Shown: positions 47,801 through 57,722, counted from the first letter of the stretch. The stretch: DNA of 64,000 nucleotides from Apoda limacodes (GCA_946406115.1 OX291558.1:18406205-18470204); one strand, 5' to 3'. Made by a program: numbers and translations. Notes: generated by a model not told the origin, from the sequence alone.

Positions 47801-50800
47801 ACTGTCCCAGTCTAGTTCATTTCATTTTACACCGTAGGGCTTTGTTGTCTAACGAGGAACTTTTAAGATTGCTTCTAGTCCTCACAGCCTTTATATATTT
47901 TGCCATTTTTTTTTCTAATATTTTCTCAATACGTAGTCAACTAATACGAATTTGAAAAAGAAGAAGTCATCTTTCATCAAATATGCAAAAAACGATCGTT
48001 TTAGGCTCACTTGCCACACAAAAGACTATCACTATATTAAAACAATGTTTATATATGACAGTTAATTTGGATAATAAGCTACCTATCAAGAATTTACTCA
48101 ATTCAAAACAAAATATTCCAATTATTATTTAATAAATGTCATTATGTTATTATAATATTTAATTATAATTATAATAAATTAGTGAATATAATATTTGTGA
48201 TAAATTCTCGATTTAGAACCATATAATTATTTATATTCCTCATTAAATTTGACACATGTAATAATACATAACATTTTTACCTAGCCTGATAATTGTGTAT
48301 GTCTTTCCTTCCCCTCCCGAATTTCTCATTTGACAGTACATTTCTAAGAATTTGAAGTGTTAACTGCATGGCTTCTGTATTGTTCATATAAATTTTATTA
48401 TATTTGAAGTTGTAATTCTGTAATTTATGATCCTAAAATTCTTTAAATAATTGATTTATGTTTTCACGCTGGAAGCGGTAGAATATGTTGGACATAACTG
48501 AATTCCATGATTTTACCATATTTGGCAAAAAAAATTATATTCTGTTCTATCTATACAAAAAGCATGAAAAGGAAATAAAATAAAGAAACTGTTTCTCGAT
48601 TTCTATATTTTTGAGTTTGTCTAAATTTTCCTGTAGAATATATAGATAAAAGTAATAAAAAAAAGTTCCTGAGATAAGCGAGTTTAAAAATTAAAACTAT
48701 AAAACTAGTGAGTAGGTAAAGCGGGTGTGTCCGCTTGAAACAGCTGTCGATTTTTTAAATTCAGACTAACTTTTGCCTGCGGTTCCACTCGCCTACAATT
48801 ATCGGTGTGGGATGTCAACGGCAACGCCCAATTACAGAAAAAAGACAGACTCACACTTGACGTTTTCAAGCAGCCTGTCTCCATGCCAAATTTCTTCTTA
48901 TTCGGTACAGCAGATTAAGCGTAAAAAGGTAACAGACAGACAAAGTTACATTCACATTTATAATATTGGAATGGATTGGAGCTGCGAGCGTGTTTTACGT
49001 ATTCGACATACATTTATATGTTTTTTTTATTATTTAATTAATACTGTAACGGATTCAATGACCTTTCAACTTAGAAGGTCATTGTACGGATTACCTTCAC
49101 TCAAACGAAAAATCTCGCTTTCGGTAGGTCGGGCTGTAAATATGTTTTGCATAGAGATTTGCAGATCAAGCACGCGCCATTGACTTCAACCGAGCGAAGC
49201 AATTAGTACTTCATCTCGGGAAAAAGGTTTCTGCTTTACAAGTCGCAAGTCCGGTCCCATATTAAGTACCACTGGCATTTAATTCTTTGGGTGAGTACAT
49301 CCGGATACCAGCCCTTTTGACTTAGACTAAGAAAAGCGTCGACGGTTCCAAACTCATAAGCCGCATCGAACCCTTAATACTGACGAGTGAGTTTGCCTCC
49401 CTGTGTATGTTTTACTGGCTACTTTCTACCATCACGCCGCAAAATTATCCTCACACCTTGGAACCTTCATAAGTACAGTGCAGTTTCAGATAACCTTCCG
49501 TTCGCGAATGCTACCGTTGTAGAATGAGTTCCCTTAATTCAGTCAAGTAGAATTTTCGTGAAAATACATGAAAAGGTGATCTGTATCTGCCGAGTGTGTT
49601 AACAGTCATATTTACTTTTTTATCTCACTGGCTCGGAAAGCCTTACTTTGTTGTTTAAAATCTGATTAAATCTGCGTGGAAAAGCCTACTTTATCCGCTT
49701 GCGCGAAAAGGTTTTTTTTAAATTCTACAAAAACAATCAAAATGGAACCGTCCGAAATGCGGTTCGTCTTTACTACTTTATACATTAGTGAGTCCATTCA
49801 TAAGTAATCAATCACTATTTATTATTTTTCTTGTATATATTTTCTTCGATGTAGTGAGATTAAAAATTGTGTGTTTCGCTCGGCTGGAGTTCGTTTTATT
49901 TTATTAACAGTAGGTTTCGTGCCTCAGAATCCCTCGCTTCGCTCGTGGGTTCAATGTTTGTATCCATCGCTTGCTCGGTATTGAATATAGACACTCACGC
50001 AAAAACGCAACTTTCCAGCGTTGCGTAACAAATAAATATTATACTAGCTGACCCGGCGAACGTTGTTTTAAAAAAAACTGGTGCGCTGCCTATTGTGAAA
50101 GGGTTGTACTAATTCATAATCCTTCCCCGGCGTGTGCACAACAATTTTTCATTATAATCGGTTTACCCTTAGTGCGCGAGTCCGACTCGCACGTGACACT
50201 TTTTTCTTACATATAAATCTATATCTAATTTATACATAAAATTAAAAAAACGAACACAACAAAAAAGAATTATCCAAATCGGTCCAGCCGTTCTCGAGTT
50301 TTTGTGAGGCTAACAAACTTCAATTGATATTTATATATATATATTTATATATATATATTTATATATATATATTTAATATATAAATCTATATATATATATA
50401 GATTTGTGGCGAATTTGCGACACCATCGCAAAATAAACCAGTTTTGGACCTAATCAAACAGGTTATTTAGCCTCTTTCACGGTAATGTAAGAAATCAAGG
50501 TAGGCATGGGTTAAAGGTTGCTGTCTAAGGTGTTATAAAAATCTTAACGTTTGGTACATACAATGGAATAATAAAAAAATGCTATTTTATAACATGCGAT
50601 TGAAAAATGCAATAATATATATGGCCAGACAGAACCAACAGAATTGATTTTTCAGCCAAACACAACTACTGGGATTTCTCGAAAATCTAAACGAAGTATA
50701 AAATATGCTATGTATTAATACAATACAATATTTTTTATTATTGCACAATAAAAAATAACAATAAAAGAAAAAGCACGATAACCCTTTCTCGCTAAAAGGC

Positions 50801-53800
50801 GATCTCTACTAGGCAAACTTTGGGTAGAGTAATATGGACATAAGTAAGATAATAAGGATGAATGAAGAATGTTACTTTACGTATACTTAGGTACCGAAGT
50901 ACTTACTATATAGATACCATATATACATACATACAAATATAAATATCTAAATACATACATAAAACACATATTTATATATTATTATATAGTGTTGGTTCAA
51001 GGTTTCCATGCTACCTAACTACCTAAGGAGAGAAGGGTCCTGAAACTTACCTATACATTGCTTTACGGGCGTTAAGCTGAAATCAACAATGATAATCTTA
51101 TATAGAGCTCTGTTTTCAGTGGCAAAATATATTTTAGATAGGCGTACAGTAAAAAGTGGAAAATAATTTATTACAGTTATATCACAGAAAATATAAAAAT
51201 TCTATTACAGTAATTTACTAGCTTTATAGTTACTTAACATTTCATGAAATAAATTATGTTCCCGCTACTAGTTGATAATAAGTTATAAGTAAAAAATAGA
51301 AAAACGAGAGGTTCGGCCGTTATTTTCTTAAAGCTATGTTTAAACAGACGTCTTAAAACAAATACAGTAATTTGCTAGGTAAAGAATGTAGAAAGCCATA
51401 TTATTTTTTTCCAGTCTTAAACTTGCAATAGAACAGTGAAATCGATTTTAAAAACGAGCAAAAAACTGCAGATTCTAGCGGGGCTGCTACTCGCATTAAG
51501 CGATTTTGCATACTTTGAAGTGGTTTATTGTATCTTATAAGTAGTTTATCGCCTCTTTATATTTATTAATTAGTATATAGAGGCATCAAATCTACCGCAA
51601 GCTTGAAATTGAGGTCAAAAGTTTCCTCATTGCAGCGGAATTTTGCGTTTGGTTCAGAACTTTTAGTGTAAAGATTCGCGGGAGGGTGTACCTCTGAAGC
51701 CGCACTGTACGTTACTATTTATAGGTTCTTATGTGTGAGGATGATCCCCTGTTGGTGATTAGTTCGAGTATACGAGTTAAGGAAGTAGATCATCATTTTG
51801 AACCATCTTCATATCAATCCACAACTCTAATATAGCCCAAAATAGACTATAACGAAGTTATAATATGTTTCAAGCGTAATTTTGCAATTGTAGTATAGAG
51901 GGCTTCTCGATAATTACAAAATTGGCAAAATCCCGGGCTTTTTTTTTACTTACAGTCACTAGTTTTGCCATATCCTGCTGCAACAGCCCATTCCCCAACA
52001 AAACTTTCAGACAGCTGGTTAACTGTAGGCAGAGATATCGGTTGGATGGTATCTGGAATCAAGAATTCCGTCAAGCGTATACCATGTCTAGAATATGGAT
52101 AACCAATATACCATCACGGCACTTATCGCCGAAGGGGTGGTCAGGGATTTGGCAAACGCAGACTTGCAACCCTTTTTTCACCTATCTATGGTTATCCGTC
52201 CCACAGACGTGATAGGTTTTAGGTAAACCTATTGTCTCAATAATGTAGTCGTGTCGTATTTACCAGAGTCGGGACAATTAAATGGATAAATAAATATTTT
52301 TGGACATTACACATACACTGGTCATACTAAGCAAAGCTTGTTGTGTACATGTTATACATAGTAAACACTCAGTATCAACACAAGCACAAATAATAATTGT
52401 GTATGTTGTGCGGGAATCGAACCCACGCCCCTCGATTCAGCAGTCCGGTCAATACTCACTGAGTAACGGAGCCCACTCGTAAGCCGATCTTCTTCGTAAG
52501 AAATATTCAAATGTTACTCACCGCTAAAACTGACGCTAATTGGCAAATAAATCATGGCAATATCATTATCAAAGTACTTTGAGGACCATTTAGGATGTGT
52601 AAATACTTGGTATGTGGGTACTCGAAGTCCTCCTGAGTACAAGTATTGTGACCCCAAGATGACCATGAACCGTGTAGCTTGTTTAAAGCCGTCAAACCAG
52701 CAGTGAGCAGCGGTCACCAAGCGATTGTCTGTCAGAAGAGTTGATCCACAAACAGACTGATCCTTGGTGTTTCTTAATGCGATCAGCAGACCAGCCTGGG
52801 TGAAAGTAAGATTAAATGTGCAATCGGGGTCTTTGCCGCTTCATTAGTCTTAGGTAGGAATCGATCGGCAGCGTAGCGATCGTAGGCGGCGTCTTTTCGG
52901 TCACGTCGCTCGACGCACTAACGGATCATCGCTCAAGTGTGTACGGTTTGATGTTTTAGTATCTATTCTTCGGCTTTACGTGGCCAAAGATAAGCAATCC
53001 ATCTTCGGTAAGGTATGAACTAGCCGTAAGACTGACGAAGCGGCGAAGACCCCAACTAGACATTGTATTTGTGATAAAATACAAGCAGAGTACATATATC
53101 GAGTATCGATATATCGAGCTGAAAAAATATAACTACTAGTTCTAATATGTAACTCAACCACTTTATGCTAATTTTGTTACAGATTTTGGTTTTATCTATA
53201 TATAATTAAACTTTAGTGGATTCTGTACATTGTCATGATCTTCTTCTGGAACCTAAGTGCGGTTGGAGAAGTGCTTCCTTCTGCGAACGGTTATGACGTG
53301 GAATGAGCTCCCTGCCGCGAGTTTATCTCTAGGGACTACAATATGGGAATTTCCAAGATATAAGTTATAGACCGGGAGACAGTGATTTGTACCAGTATGG
53401 CGCTTCTTCAGGGGTCTAACTACGTAATGACGAAAAGAAAAATGATGGTCATAGCGCTGGTACCGGCGGCCCAATGGCGTTGGCGTTAGTCGAAGTGTCG
53501 GATAAATAAGGAGTGTCGAACGATTTGTTCCACTAAAAACCTTGTATTTTTGGATAGTCCATAAATAGGTTTTCTCTAAGGACTACAGTATGGGGTTCTT
53601 CAATAAAGAAGTTATTAGATTTGTGAAGGGTCGGCAACGCGCAAGTGATGCCCCTGGTGTTGCAAGCGTCCATAGGCTACGGTGACCGCTTACCATCAGG
53701 CGGACCGTAGGCTTGTTTGCCACCTTAGTGGTATAAAAAAAAAAAAAAAAAAGGAAGAAGGCGGTAGCGTAATGCCATACTTCTCCGGTGTGACTTACAG

Positions 53801-54497
53801 CCCGCCATACCGATGCGAACACATTAATTTAAAAAAAAAGCAATTCAACCATTGTTTTGTTTTGTTCAGACCCCTGAAGAACCACCATTTTGTGTCACTG
53901 TCTCCCGGTCTATTATTAGATACTTAAGGGTCGGCAACGTGCGAGTGATGCCCCGGGTGTTGCATGCGTCCATCAAAGAGAATATAATCATTACGTTAGA
54001 GTGTCCATAGGGTGCGGTGCGGTTGCGGTTATCATCAGGCAGATCGTAAGCTTGTTTGCCACCACTTGTTTGATATTAAAAAAAGTGTTCTAGTATTTTT
54101 TTCAACCACCAAAGTGTCAAAAAATGTACGTTAAGATTAAGTAAGTAATTACATTGGCTTGCAACACCAGGGACACTTCTCGCACGTTGCCAACCCTTTA
54201 AAAATATAACAACTTCCTTTTAGCAAAACCCAATATTTCAACCCAAGCATAACTACTTAGAAGGTCATTGGTGTTAATACTCACTAGGTACGGATGTTCA
54301 CTTTTATCCACCTCATCACCACCAACTATTCTTTGTTCAATACTTATATTGTTTTGTTCAATACTCATATTCTCTTCAAATGTTTTGATCTTGGCTGCTG
54401 TTGGAATACCGACAGAGTTGTGATACGAATTGTACATTTCTATAAAAGCTAAACTGGAGGCCAGCAGCTCTATACCTACCAGTAACACGGAGTACAT
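41781..54497 (-). CDS. Chymotrypsin-like serine protease B (complete, 297 aa)
   Basis: A paralogue of protease A. Exons 54497-54285, 52795-52522, 52052-51954, 47777-47578 and 41888-41781 join in frame (phases 0,1,1,0) to 297 aa. It has a signal peptide (about 1-20), a propeptide with YHNSVGIPTAAKI and a duplicated SIEQ, and activation at R56/IVGG60. The triad is His102, Asp149 and Ser248 (CNGDSGGPL). The residue six before the Ser is Gly, suggesting chymotrypsin-type specificity. All conserved Cys are present. The gene spans 12.7 kb, against 4.9 kb for A, because introns 1, 3 and 4 are full of transposons, including a foldback structure of about 2.9 kb in intron 4. The frame is fully open, so it appears functional. 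A second candidate terminal exon lies further downstream (39103-39207). Confidence 0.93.
42310..42405 (-). mobile_element. CR1/Jockey-like LINE 3' terminal fragment
   Basis: It matches the last 95 bp of the family: AAGGTGGCTAACAAGCT then CCCGATGGTAAGCAGTCACC on the plus strand. Confidence 0.7.
42496..42880 (+). repeat. 51-bp tandem repeat array, about 7.5 units
   Basis: Units start at 42496, 42547, 42598, 42649, 42700, 42751, 42802 and 42852 (partial). Each reads GACTCGCGCTTGACCATTCT, then CAAAACCACCCCCTGTGTCT. Two subtypes alternate (CGCGC...CATTC and CGCAC...CACTC), giving a 102-bp higher-order period. Because 51 is a multiple of 3, several frames stay open on both strands; none is a gene. 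Confidence 0.95.
43212..44040 (+). pseudogene. Polinton/Maverick-like DNA polymerase B fragment, left arm and spacer
   Basis: A broken coding remnant from the CxxC/HxxxxxH-like finger (43230-43306), through 43380-43560 and 43566-43690, to the spacer. The spacer reads HIWAGCRIYF (43822-43851), HQKHDCAQIV and FDKFQRILKLHFIIYADF (about 43973-44028). After the YADF the acidic residue expected in an Exo I motif is not kept. The order of these blocks fits the N-terminal third of insect Polinton-type PolB proteins. That assignment is from family memory, not a search. Confidence 0.55.
44307..45080 (-). pseudogene. Inverted copy of the PolB-like fragment, right arm
   Basis: It mirrors the left-arm coding remnant on the minus strand. 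It has an extra segment at 44436-44607 with blocks such as SIPYGDLCIFVKKNDQ and CFKWTI, which look like original coding sequence deleted from the left arm. Frameshifts are present. Confidence 0.55.
45270..45390 (-). repeat. 51-bp tandem repeat, right arm (about two units)
   Basis: The reverse complement of the left-arm array, contracted to two units plus a part. The unit boundary GAGTCGCCAC recurs 51-52 bp apart. Confidence 0.9.
45527..45903. mobile_element. piggyBac-like MITE, copy 2, flanked by TTAA
   Basis: TTAA at 45523-45526 and again at 45904-45907. Inverted ends GAGGATAC (left) and GTATTCTC (right), with subterminal CTAATTTCTCAT and GTGAGAAATTCGTTT. A 377-bp element without a transposase. 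It lies in protease B intron 4, beside the foldback structure. Confidence 0.75.
45908..47200 (+). mobile_element. I/R1/Jockey-type retrotransposon relic
   Basis: The plus strand near 46745-47035 reads HPVSKKGDRSDPSNY, an LLRYLEKHVQVSDLQYGV block, SVTFFYISHHQW and, frameshifted, a KAFDRV-like block (GCAAAGCCTTCGATAGGGTC, 46979-46998). These are RT motifs 0-2. Upstream parts are too decayed to read with confidence. It lies in protease B intron 4. Confidence 0.65.
47205..47345 (+). repeat. Truncated ATATAAATGCGAAAG element
   Basis: It begins AGTAATATATAAATGCGAAAG and keeps the AAGTTCGCGCAGGAATAACT block. The CTAGT end is missing. Confidence 0.5.
47578..47777 (-). CDS. Protease B exon 4 (catalytic Ser)
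   Basis: Acceptor TTATTACAG, donor GTAAGA. Two bases complete a split Trp codon, then 66 codons follow. It includes KQCQAALGPRLIKANNIC and KGPCNGDSGGPLVLNRNG. Confidence 0.94.
47778..48765. other. Protease B intron 3, no distinct element recognised
   Basis: AT-rich intron DNA. Confidence 0.4.
48766..48975 (-). repeat. ATTATAAATGTGAATG...CTAGT-type element, inverted, degraded
   Basis: The plus strand begins ACTAACTTTTGCCTGCGGTT and ends ACATTCACATTTATAATATT, the reverse of the family's ends. Confidence 0.55.
49180..49570 (+). mobile_element. CR1/Jockey-like LINE relic, ORF2 C-terminal part
   Basis: Decayed coding sequence parallels 62260-62801: GCTTTACAAGTCGCAAGTCC, then GGATACCAGCCCTTTTGACT and ACGGTTCCAAACTC. 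A CTACTTTCTACCATCACGCC block and CACACCTTGGAACCT follow. No long frame remains. Confidence 0.65.
49571..50043. other. Protease B intron 3, unassigned repeat-like DNA
   Basis: A GC-richer patch at 49905-50040 (CCCTCGCTTCGCTCGTGGGT, CATCGCTTGCTCGG) looks like part of a dispersed repeat but has no partner in this window. Confidence 0.35.
50044..50405 (-). mobile_element. Retroelement-like repeat ending in an AT microsatellite
   Basis: The plus strand begins ACTAGCTGACCCGGCGAACG, has CCAAATCGGTCCAGCCGTTC near 50275-50294, and runs into ATTTATATATATATA repeats (50329-50400). Related in layout to the CTAGT elements, read in reverse. Confidence 0.55.
50329..50403. repeat. (TA)n / ATTTATATATATATA microsatellite
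   Basis: Three imperfect 15-20 bp TA-rich units followed by a self-complementary AAATCTATATATATATATAG-like hairpin. Confidence 0.85.
50406..51659. other. Protease B intron 3, no feature recognised
   Basis: AT-rich, no exon seen. Confidence 0.4.
51660..51870 (-). mobile_element. CR1/Jockey-like LINE fragment (degraded)
   Basis: TCTGAAGCCGCACTGTACG, then TAGGTTCTTATGTGTGAGGA and AAGTAGATCATCATTTTGAA, parallel to 2135-2260. Confidence 0.6.
51954..52052 (-). CDS. Protease B exon 3
   Basis: Acceptor TTGATTCCAG, donor GTAAGT; 99 nt. It encodes TIQPISLPTVNQLSESFVGE then WAVAAGYGKTSD. Confidence 0.93.
52301..52473 (-). mobile_element. tRNA-related SINE, in protease B intron 2
   Basis: TGGACATTACACATACACTG on one end and a B box (GAATCGAACCC, plus strand) at the other. 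The outside bases AAATATTTT directly left are shared with the SINE in protease A intron 2. Confidence 0.7.
52522..52795 (-). CDS. Protease B exon 2 (catalytic His and Asp)
   Basis: Acceptor TTTCACCCAG, donor GTGAGT; 91 codons plus one base. It includes NRLVTAAHCWFDG and YFDNDIAMIYLP. Confidence 0.95.
53245..53367 (+). mobile_element. CR1/Jockey-like LINE, left piece (interrupted)
   Basis: TGGAACCTAAGTGCGGTTGG, then GACGTGGAATGAGCTCCCTG and GGGACTACAATATGGGAATT. It is cut at 53365-53367 by the element at 53368-53912 and continues at 53913. Confidence 0.75.
53368..53912. mobile_element. Harbinger-like DNA element with 18-bp TIRs and TTA target duplication
   Basis: TAGACCGGGAGACAGTGA at 53368-53385 is exactly inverted at 53895-53912, and TTA flanks both sides (53365-53367 and 53913-53915). 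Subterminal CTTCAGGGGTCT is also inverted. A 3-bp TWA duplication is typical of PIF/Harbinger. No transposase is seen. It is inserted in a LINE and itself contains another LINE end (53563-53755). Confidence 0.85.
53563..53755 (+). mobile_element. CR1/Jockey-like LINE 3' end with poly(A), nested
   Basis: GGACTACAGTATGGGGTTCT, then GGGTCGGCAACGCGCAAGTG, GCTTACCATCAGGCGGACCG and a run of about 18 A (53735-53752). The shortest LINE copy with an intact tail, so probably young. Confidence 0.85.
53913..54075 (+). mobile_element. CR1/Jockey-like LINE, right piece
   Basis: Continuation of 53245-53367 after the insertion: TTATTAGATACTTAAGGGTC, then GGCAACGTGCGAGTGATGCC and a 3' UTR ending in ATTAAAAAAAGTG. 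A small ~50-bp insertion lies near 53970. Confidence 0.75.
54153..54235 (-). mobile_element. LINE 3' fragment beside protease B exon 1
   Basis: GCTTGCAACACCAGGGACAC then CGCACGTTGCCAACCCTT matches the family's end on the opposite strand. It stops about 50 bp from the exon 1 donor. Confidence 0.55.
54285..54497 (-). CDS. Protease B exon 1 (signal and propeptide)
   Basis: ATG at 54497, donor GTGAGT; 71 codons. It encodes the signal segment VLLVGIELLASSLAFIE, propeptide YNSYHNSVGIPTAAKI, a repeated SIEQ...SIEQ spacer and R/IVGG. Confidence 0.93.
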
Positions 54498-54534
54498 TTT
54501 AAATAATGCATTAAATGGTGGAACTTAATTGTGA

Positions 54535-54542
54535 TTTATATA
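54535..54542 (-). promoter_or_regulatory. TATA box of protease B
   Basis: TATATAAA on the minus strand, 38 nt upstream of the ATG. This implies a very short 5' UTR. The fit to consensus is good; the start site itself is not visible. Confidence 0.6.
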
Positions 54543-54744
54543 CCACATTATTAAGTACCTATATAAACATTCAGTTATATGATATTACTTTTTAATTCGT
54601 TTTAAAAATAGCCATATTTCAATGCATATAAAGTAGTACGTTTGAGTTATTGTTCATTACTTTTTGTTTCTTTAGGATTCCGTATTCAAACATACAGAAA
54701 ATAATCAACGAAACACATATACAAAGAAATTTCTTACAGTGGTA

Positions 54745-55042
54745 CAGGGCTGTAGCTAGAGTTGAATCTAAGGTAGGGCAGCGGCGGTTTCATGCACGGG
54801 TACGGCGCAAGTAATTTTTCTATCTTTCATTATTTTACCTGCTTGTGAGCGTGAGTAATTAAGGTAGAAGGTAATTGGGTGGGATCGCGGGAAAACAAGA
54901 GCAAAATGGTATTAATTTATAGTGCGGAAAAACAATTTACCTATATAAATTATACCTTAGTTTATGGTACTTTTAAGGTAGGGCATTAGTATTTCAAGGT
55001 AGGGCATTGCCCCACAATGCCTCCCCCTTAGCTACGGCCCTG
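54745..55042. mobile_element. hAT-like MITE with 8-bp target duplication
   Basis: CAGGGCTGTAGCTA at the left and TAGCTACGGCCCTG at the right form inverted ends. CAGTGGTA directly flanks both sides (54737-54744 and 55043-55050). 298 bp, no transposase. An internal AAGGTAGGGCA motif occurs near both ends. It lies 248 bp upstream of the protease B start codon. Confidence 0.9.
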
Positions 55043-55138
55043 CAGTGGTAACTTAAACAATATTAGTGTTCAAACACTAAACCGTTCGGAAAAAGCTCCA
55101 AGTCGTTCGGAAATTAGTGGTGCACATTGGAGCGCGGT

Positions 55139-55268
55139 GTTACAGTGCAACAACTTTTTCTGGCCCAGTGCATGGTCGCTAATGTTGTATAAGTTTACAC
55201 CATTTTATTATGACGACTGCACTTTTGATTTTTGACCACCGGGTCAGAAAAGGTTGTTGCACTGTAAC
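55139..55268. mobile_element. TTTTCTGACC-family MITE, copy 4 (most complete)
   Basis: GTTACAGTGCAACAAC at the left is inverted at the right end, followed inward by TTTTTCTGGCCCAGTG and GACCACCGGGTCAGAAAAGG. Shares its centre with the copies at 30232, 33757, 40028 and 60547. Confidence 0.75.
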
Positions 55269-55430
55269 GCCGTTGACACCAATCTCGTGCAGGGTTCATA
55301 GTATTCTGGCTTCTCAAATGTCAAATTGATGTTTGGTTGTTTGGAATGACGCTTATAATACCGGTTATCGTTCGAATATTCTCGGGTTAGCGTGTAGCGA
55401 AGATTCCGAACGCAGCCTAGAGAGATCTAG

Positions 55431-55494
55431 TGGTGTGGGTGCAAAGGATATGCTATTCAAAATGGTGTGGGTGCAAAGCATATGCTATTCAAAG
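55431..55494 (+). repeat. 32-bp tandem duplication
   Basis: TGGTGTGGGTGCAAAG(G/C)ATATGCTATTCAAA occurs twice back to back with one or two differences. It lies in a 108-codon open frame (55333-55659) whose protein I do not recognise. Confidence 0.9.
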
Positions 55495-55659
55495 GGCCTG
55501 TGTCTACTTTTAACTGGCGGTGAACCCATAGCCACAACACAAAGTTACTTTTGGTGCAGTGTATCTGGACTAAGGTGGCTTTACAAACCTTCCATAGATC
55601 TTAAATCGCCAGCTTCAGAATATGTATTAACTGGTCAGGTGAAAGACGGGACAGAATAA

Positions 55660-57089
55660 TAGGTATTACTCTTTAGCAGGTTTTTGACAAATTTTATATA
55701 ATTTTTTTTTTTAAATGATATATTTTTAAATATTTGATCAGCAAGAAAAACTAGCTAAACAGTTATCGGGAAATCGTTCTTATGCAACTTGATACTTTTT
55801 GTATGGTAAGCAAATTAAAATTAATCTTTCAGCTTGCCAAAATTTAATAAAACTCGATTCTCAATTTGCTTCTTTGCTACTAATATTGCTGCAGATATAT
55901 TTAATTTCCTATAACACTAATTTGAAATCTACTGCCCAATACCACATGCTTGCTGATCAATTAAGTTAGAATCAAGAAGCATGAACTGCTTCGCTTTCGC
56001 TATGTTTGCTGACAAAATATATTTTGGAGTTGACCAAAACCTCTTTAATTTGCTGACCATTTAAATTTTAGCCATTTAAATATATGTTACCGATTTTGTA
56101 CAAGAAATTTATTCCCTGCTCTAAAATGCATATACCGAGACAAATTAAGTCATAAGGCGATGGTTTTTAACCATAAAAGCATGAAGTTAATACTCTGTAT
56201 TACCTGAATGCCATGAAGTTATACTCGACTATGACAAGCAAATGGAGAATTATTTATTTGTCATAATTGGTGAAGTTAGGTAGAATTTAAAGTTATAAAA
56301 AAAGTAGGTACCTATTTTAAATGAGCAAAATACGAGAAGTGTTATTTTATAACAGCCTCTTTTGGTCTAAGACTTAGGTCTCTTCCACGACGCGCTTTTT
56401 TCCCACTCCTCTGTCTTCCGCATCCAGTCACCACCAGCCACTCTTTTAAGGCAATTAATCCATTAGGCTAAACGACGCTGTGCATCGATGAAGAACTAAT
56501 ATAATTAAGCTTAGTTGTTTCAACGCACTTAGAAATTGACTTCGGTTAGAAAAAAATCTTTTTGCATTTGATAGCACAATTATTGAGGAAGATAGGCTAT
56601 TTAACATTACGCTACGACCCTTAGGAGCCGAGCAGAAGGAAAAAAAGTGAAAAACAACCCTATACGCTATAACGAAGTAATAGCTCGGGAAAAAGAGCCA
56701 ACGGGGTATGTCAGGAACGGAAAGAGCAGATCAACGTCTGGCGAGTCAGTTATGTTACATAAAGGTGTTCTTTGTAAACCGCCATTCAGATTTGTTTTTT
56801 TTATTAAACCAAAGGTAGAATTTTTTTTCTGCGCAACTCATATACATATAGTTTCAAAAATACATTCGAGAATTGTAAGTAATAAGGCAATGAAGGATAC
56901 TTTAAGTAGATCTTTTGCACGTTTAAATATATCCAGTAAATGCCGTTTGTTTATTTGTGTTTTATTTTTCTGTTAACTTTTTAATTAGATTACAATTAAG
57001 TCATGGTTAACATTGTTATACAAATCAATCTTTAGAAATACTATAAGGTATGATTGCTGTGTCCGTGTTTAATTGACAGATTATAATGT
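55660..57089. other. Intergenic between proteases B and C, no gene seen
   Basis: AT-rich. A 109-codon open frame at 56647-56976 has no recognisable domain and no splice or expression hint. Confidence 0.4.
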
Positions 57090-57415
57090 ACTAGCTTTTG
57101 CCCGCGGCTCCGCCCGCCCTAAATTTGGCTTGGGATTCTTACGACAACTTCTTGATAACAAGTTTGTTACAGAAAGCTATAACTGCAGCTATGGTTCGTT
57201 CGTGCAATTCGGTAATAGTTACTCCCGTGAGAACTTTTAATTTTCCGGGAAATTGTTATTTCCGGGTTATTTTACGGGATGAAAAGTAGTCTATGTGTTA
57301 ATTCAGGGTGTCAGCTACCTCCATACCAAATTTCATTAAAATTGGTCCAGCCGTATGTGCGTGCGGATATAACAAACACACTCACAAACTTTCGCCTTTA
57401 TAATATTAGTGTGAT
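57090..57415 (-). mobile_element. ATTATAAAGGCGAAAG...CTAGT element, inverted
   Basis: The plus strand begins ACTAGCTTTTGCCCGCGGCT and ends AACTTTCGCCTTTATAATAT. A near full-length copy with CCAAATTTCATTAAAATTGG inside. Confidence 0.7.
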
Positions 57416-57538
57416 ATGATTTTACTTCGGTTTGAAAAGGTATGCTTTATATACAGATAGACTTTTTTACCCGAGTGCAAAATAGTTAAGTTTTTTGCGC
57501 GCATCTCGGTATGTTTATAAAAATGATTTAATATCTTT

Positions 57539-57722
57539 TGGACATTACACACAGCGCCGTCTGGCCCCAAAGTAAGCAAAGCCTGTGTTATGGATACTAG
57601 ACAACGGATACAAATACATGTATATTCCTTTTTTTTTGTAAATACATACATCAATACACCCCGACTTTTTTTGTCCAGTGCGGGAATCGAACCCACACCC
57701 TCCGCATGGCAGCCGGTCACAG
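57539..57722 (-). mobile_element. tRNA-related SINE
   Basis: GGACATTACACACAGCGCCG then TCTGGCCCCAAAGTAAGC on the left, with TGCGGGAATCGAACCCACAC (B box inverted) on the right. It lies downstream of the protease C terminal exon. Confidence 0.75.

Noticed and set aside
48773..49183. 136-codon plus-strand frame
   Set aside because: It spans the end of a dispersed repeat and flanking intron DNA; no protein similarity recognised.
56647..56976. 109-codon plus-strand frame between proteases B and C
   Set aside because: No recognisable motif; long T-rich stretches encode runs of Phe, as expected by chance in AT-rich DNA.
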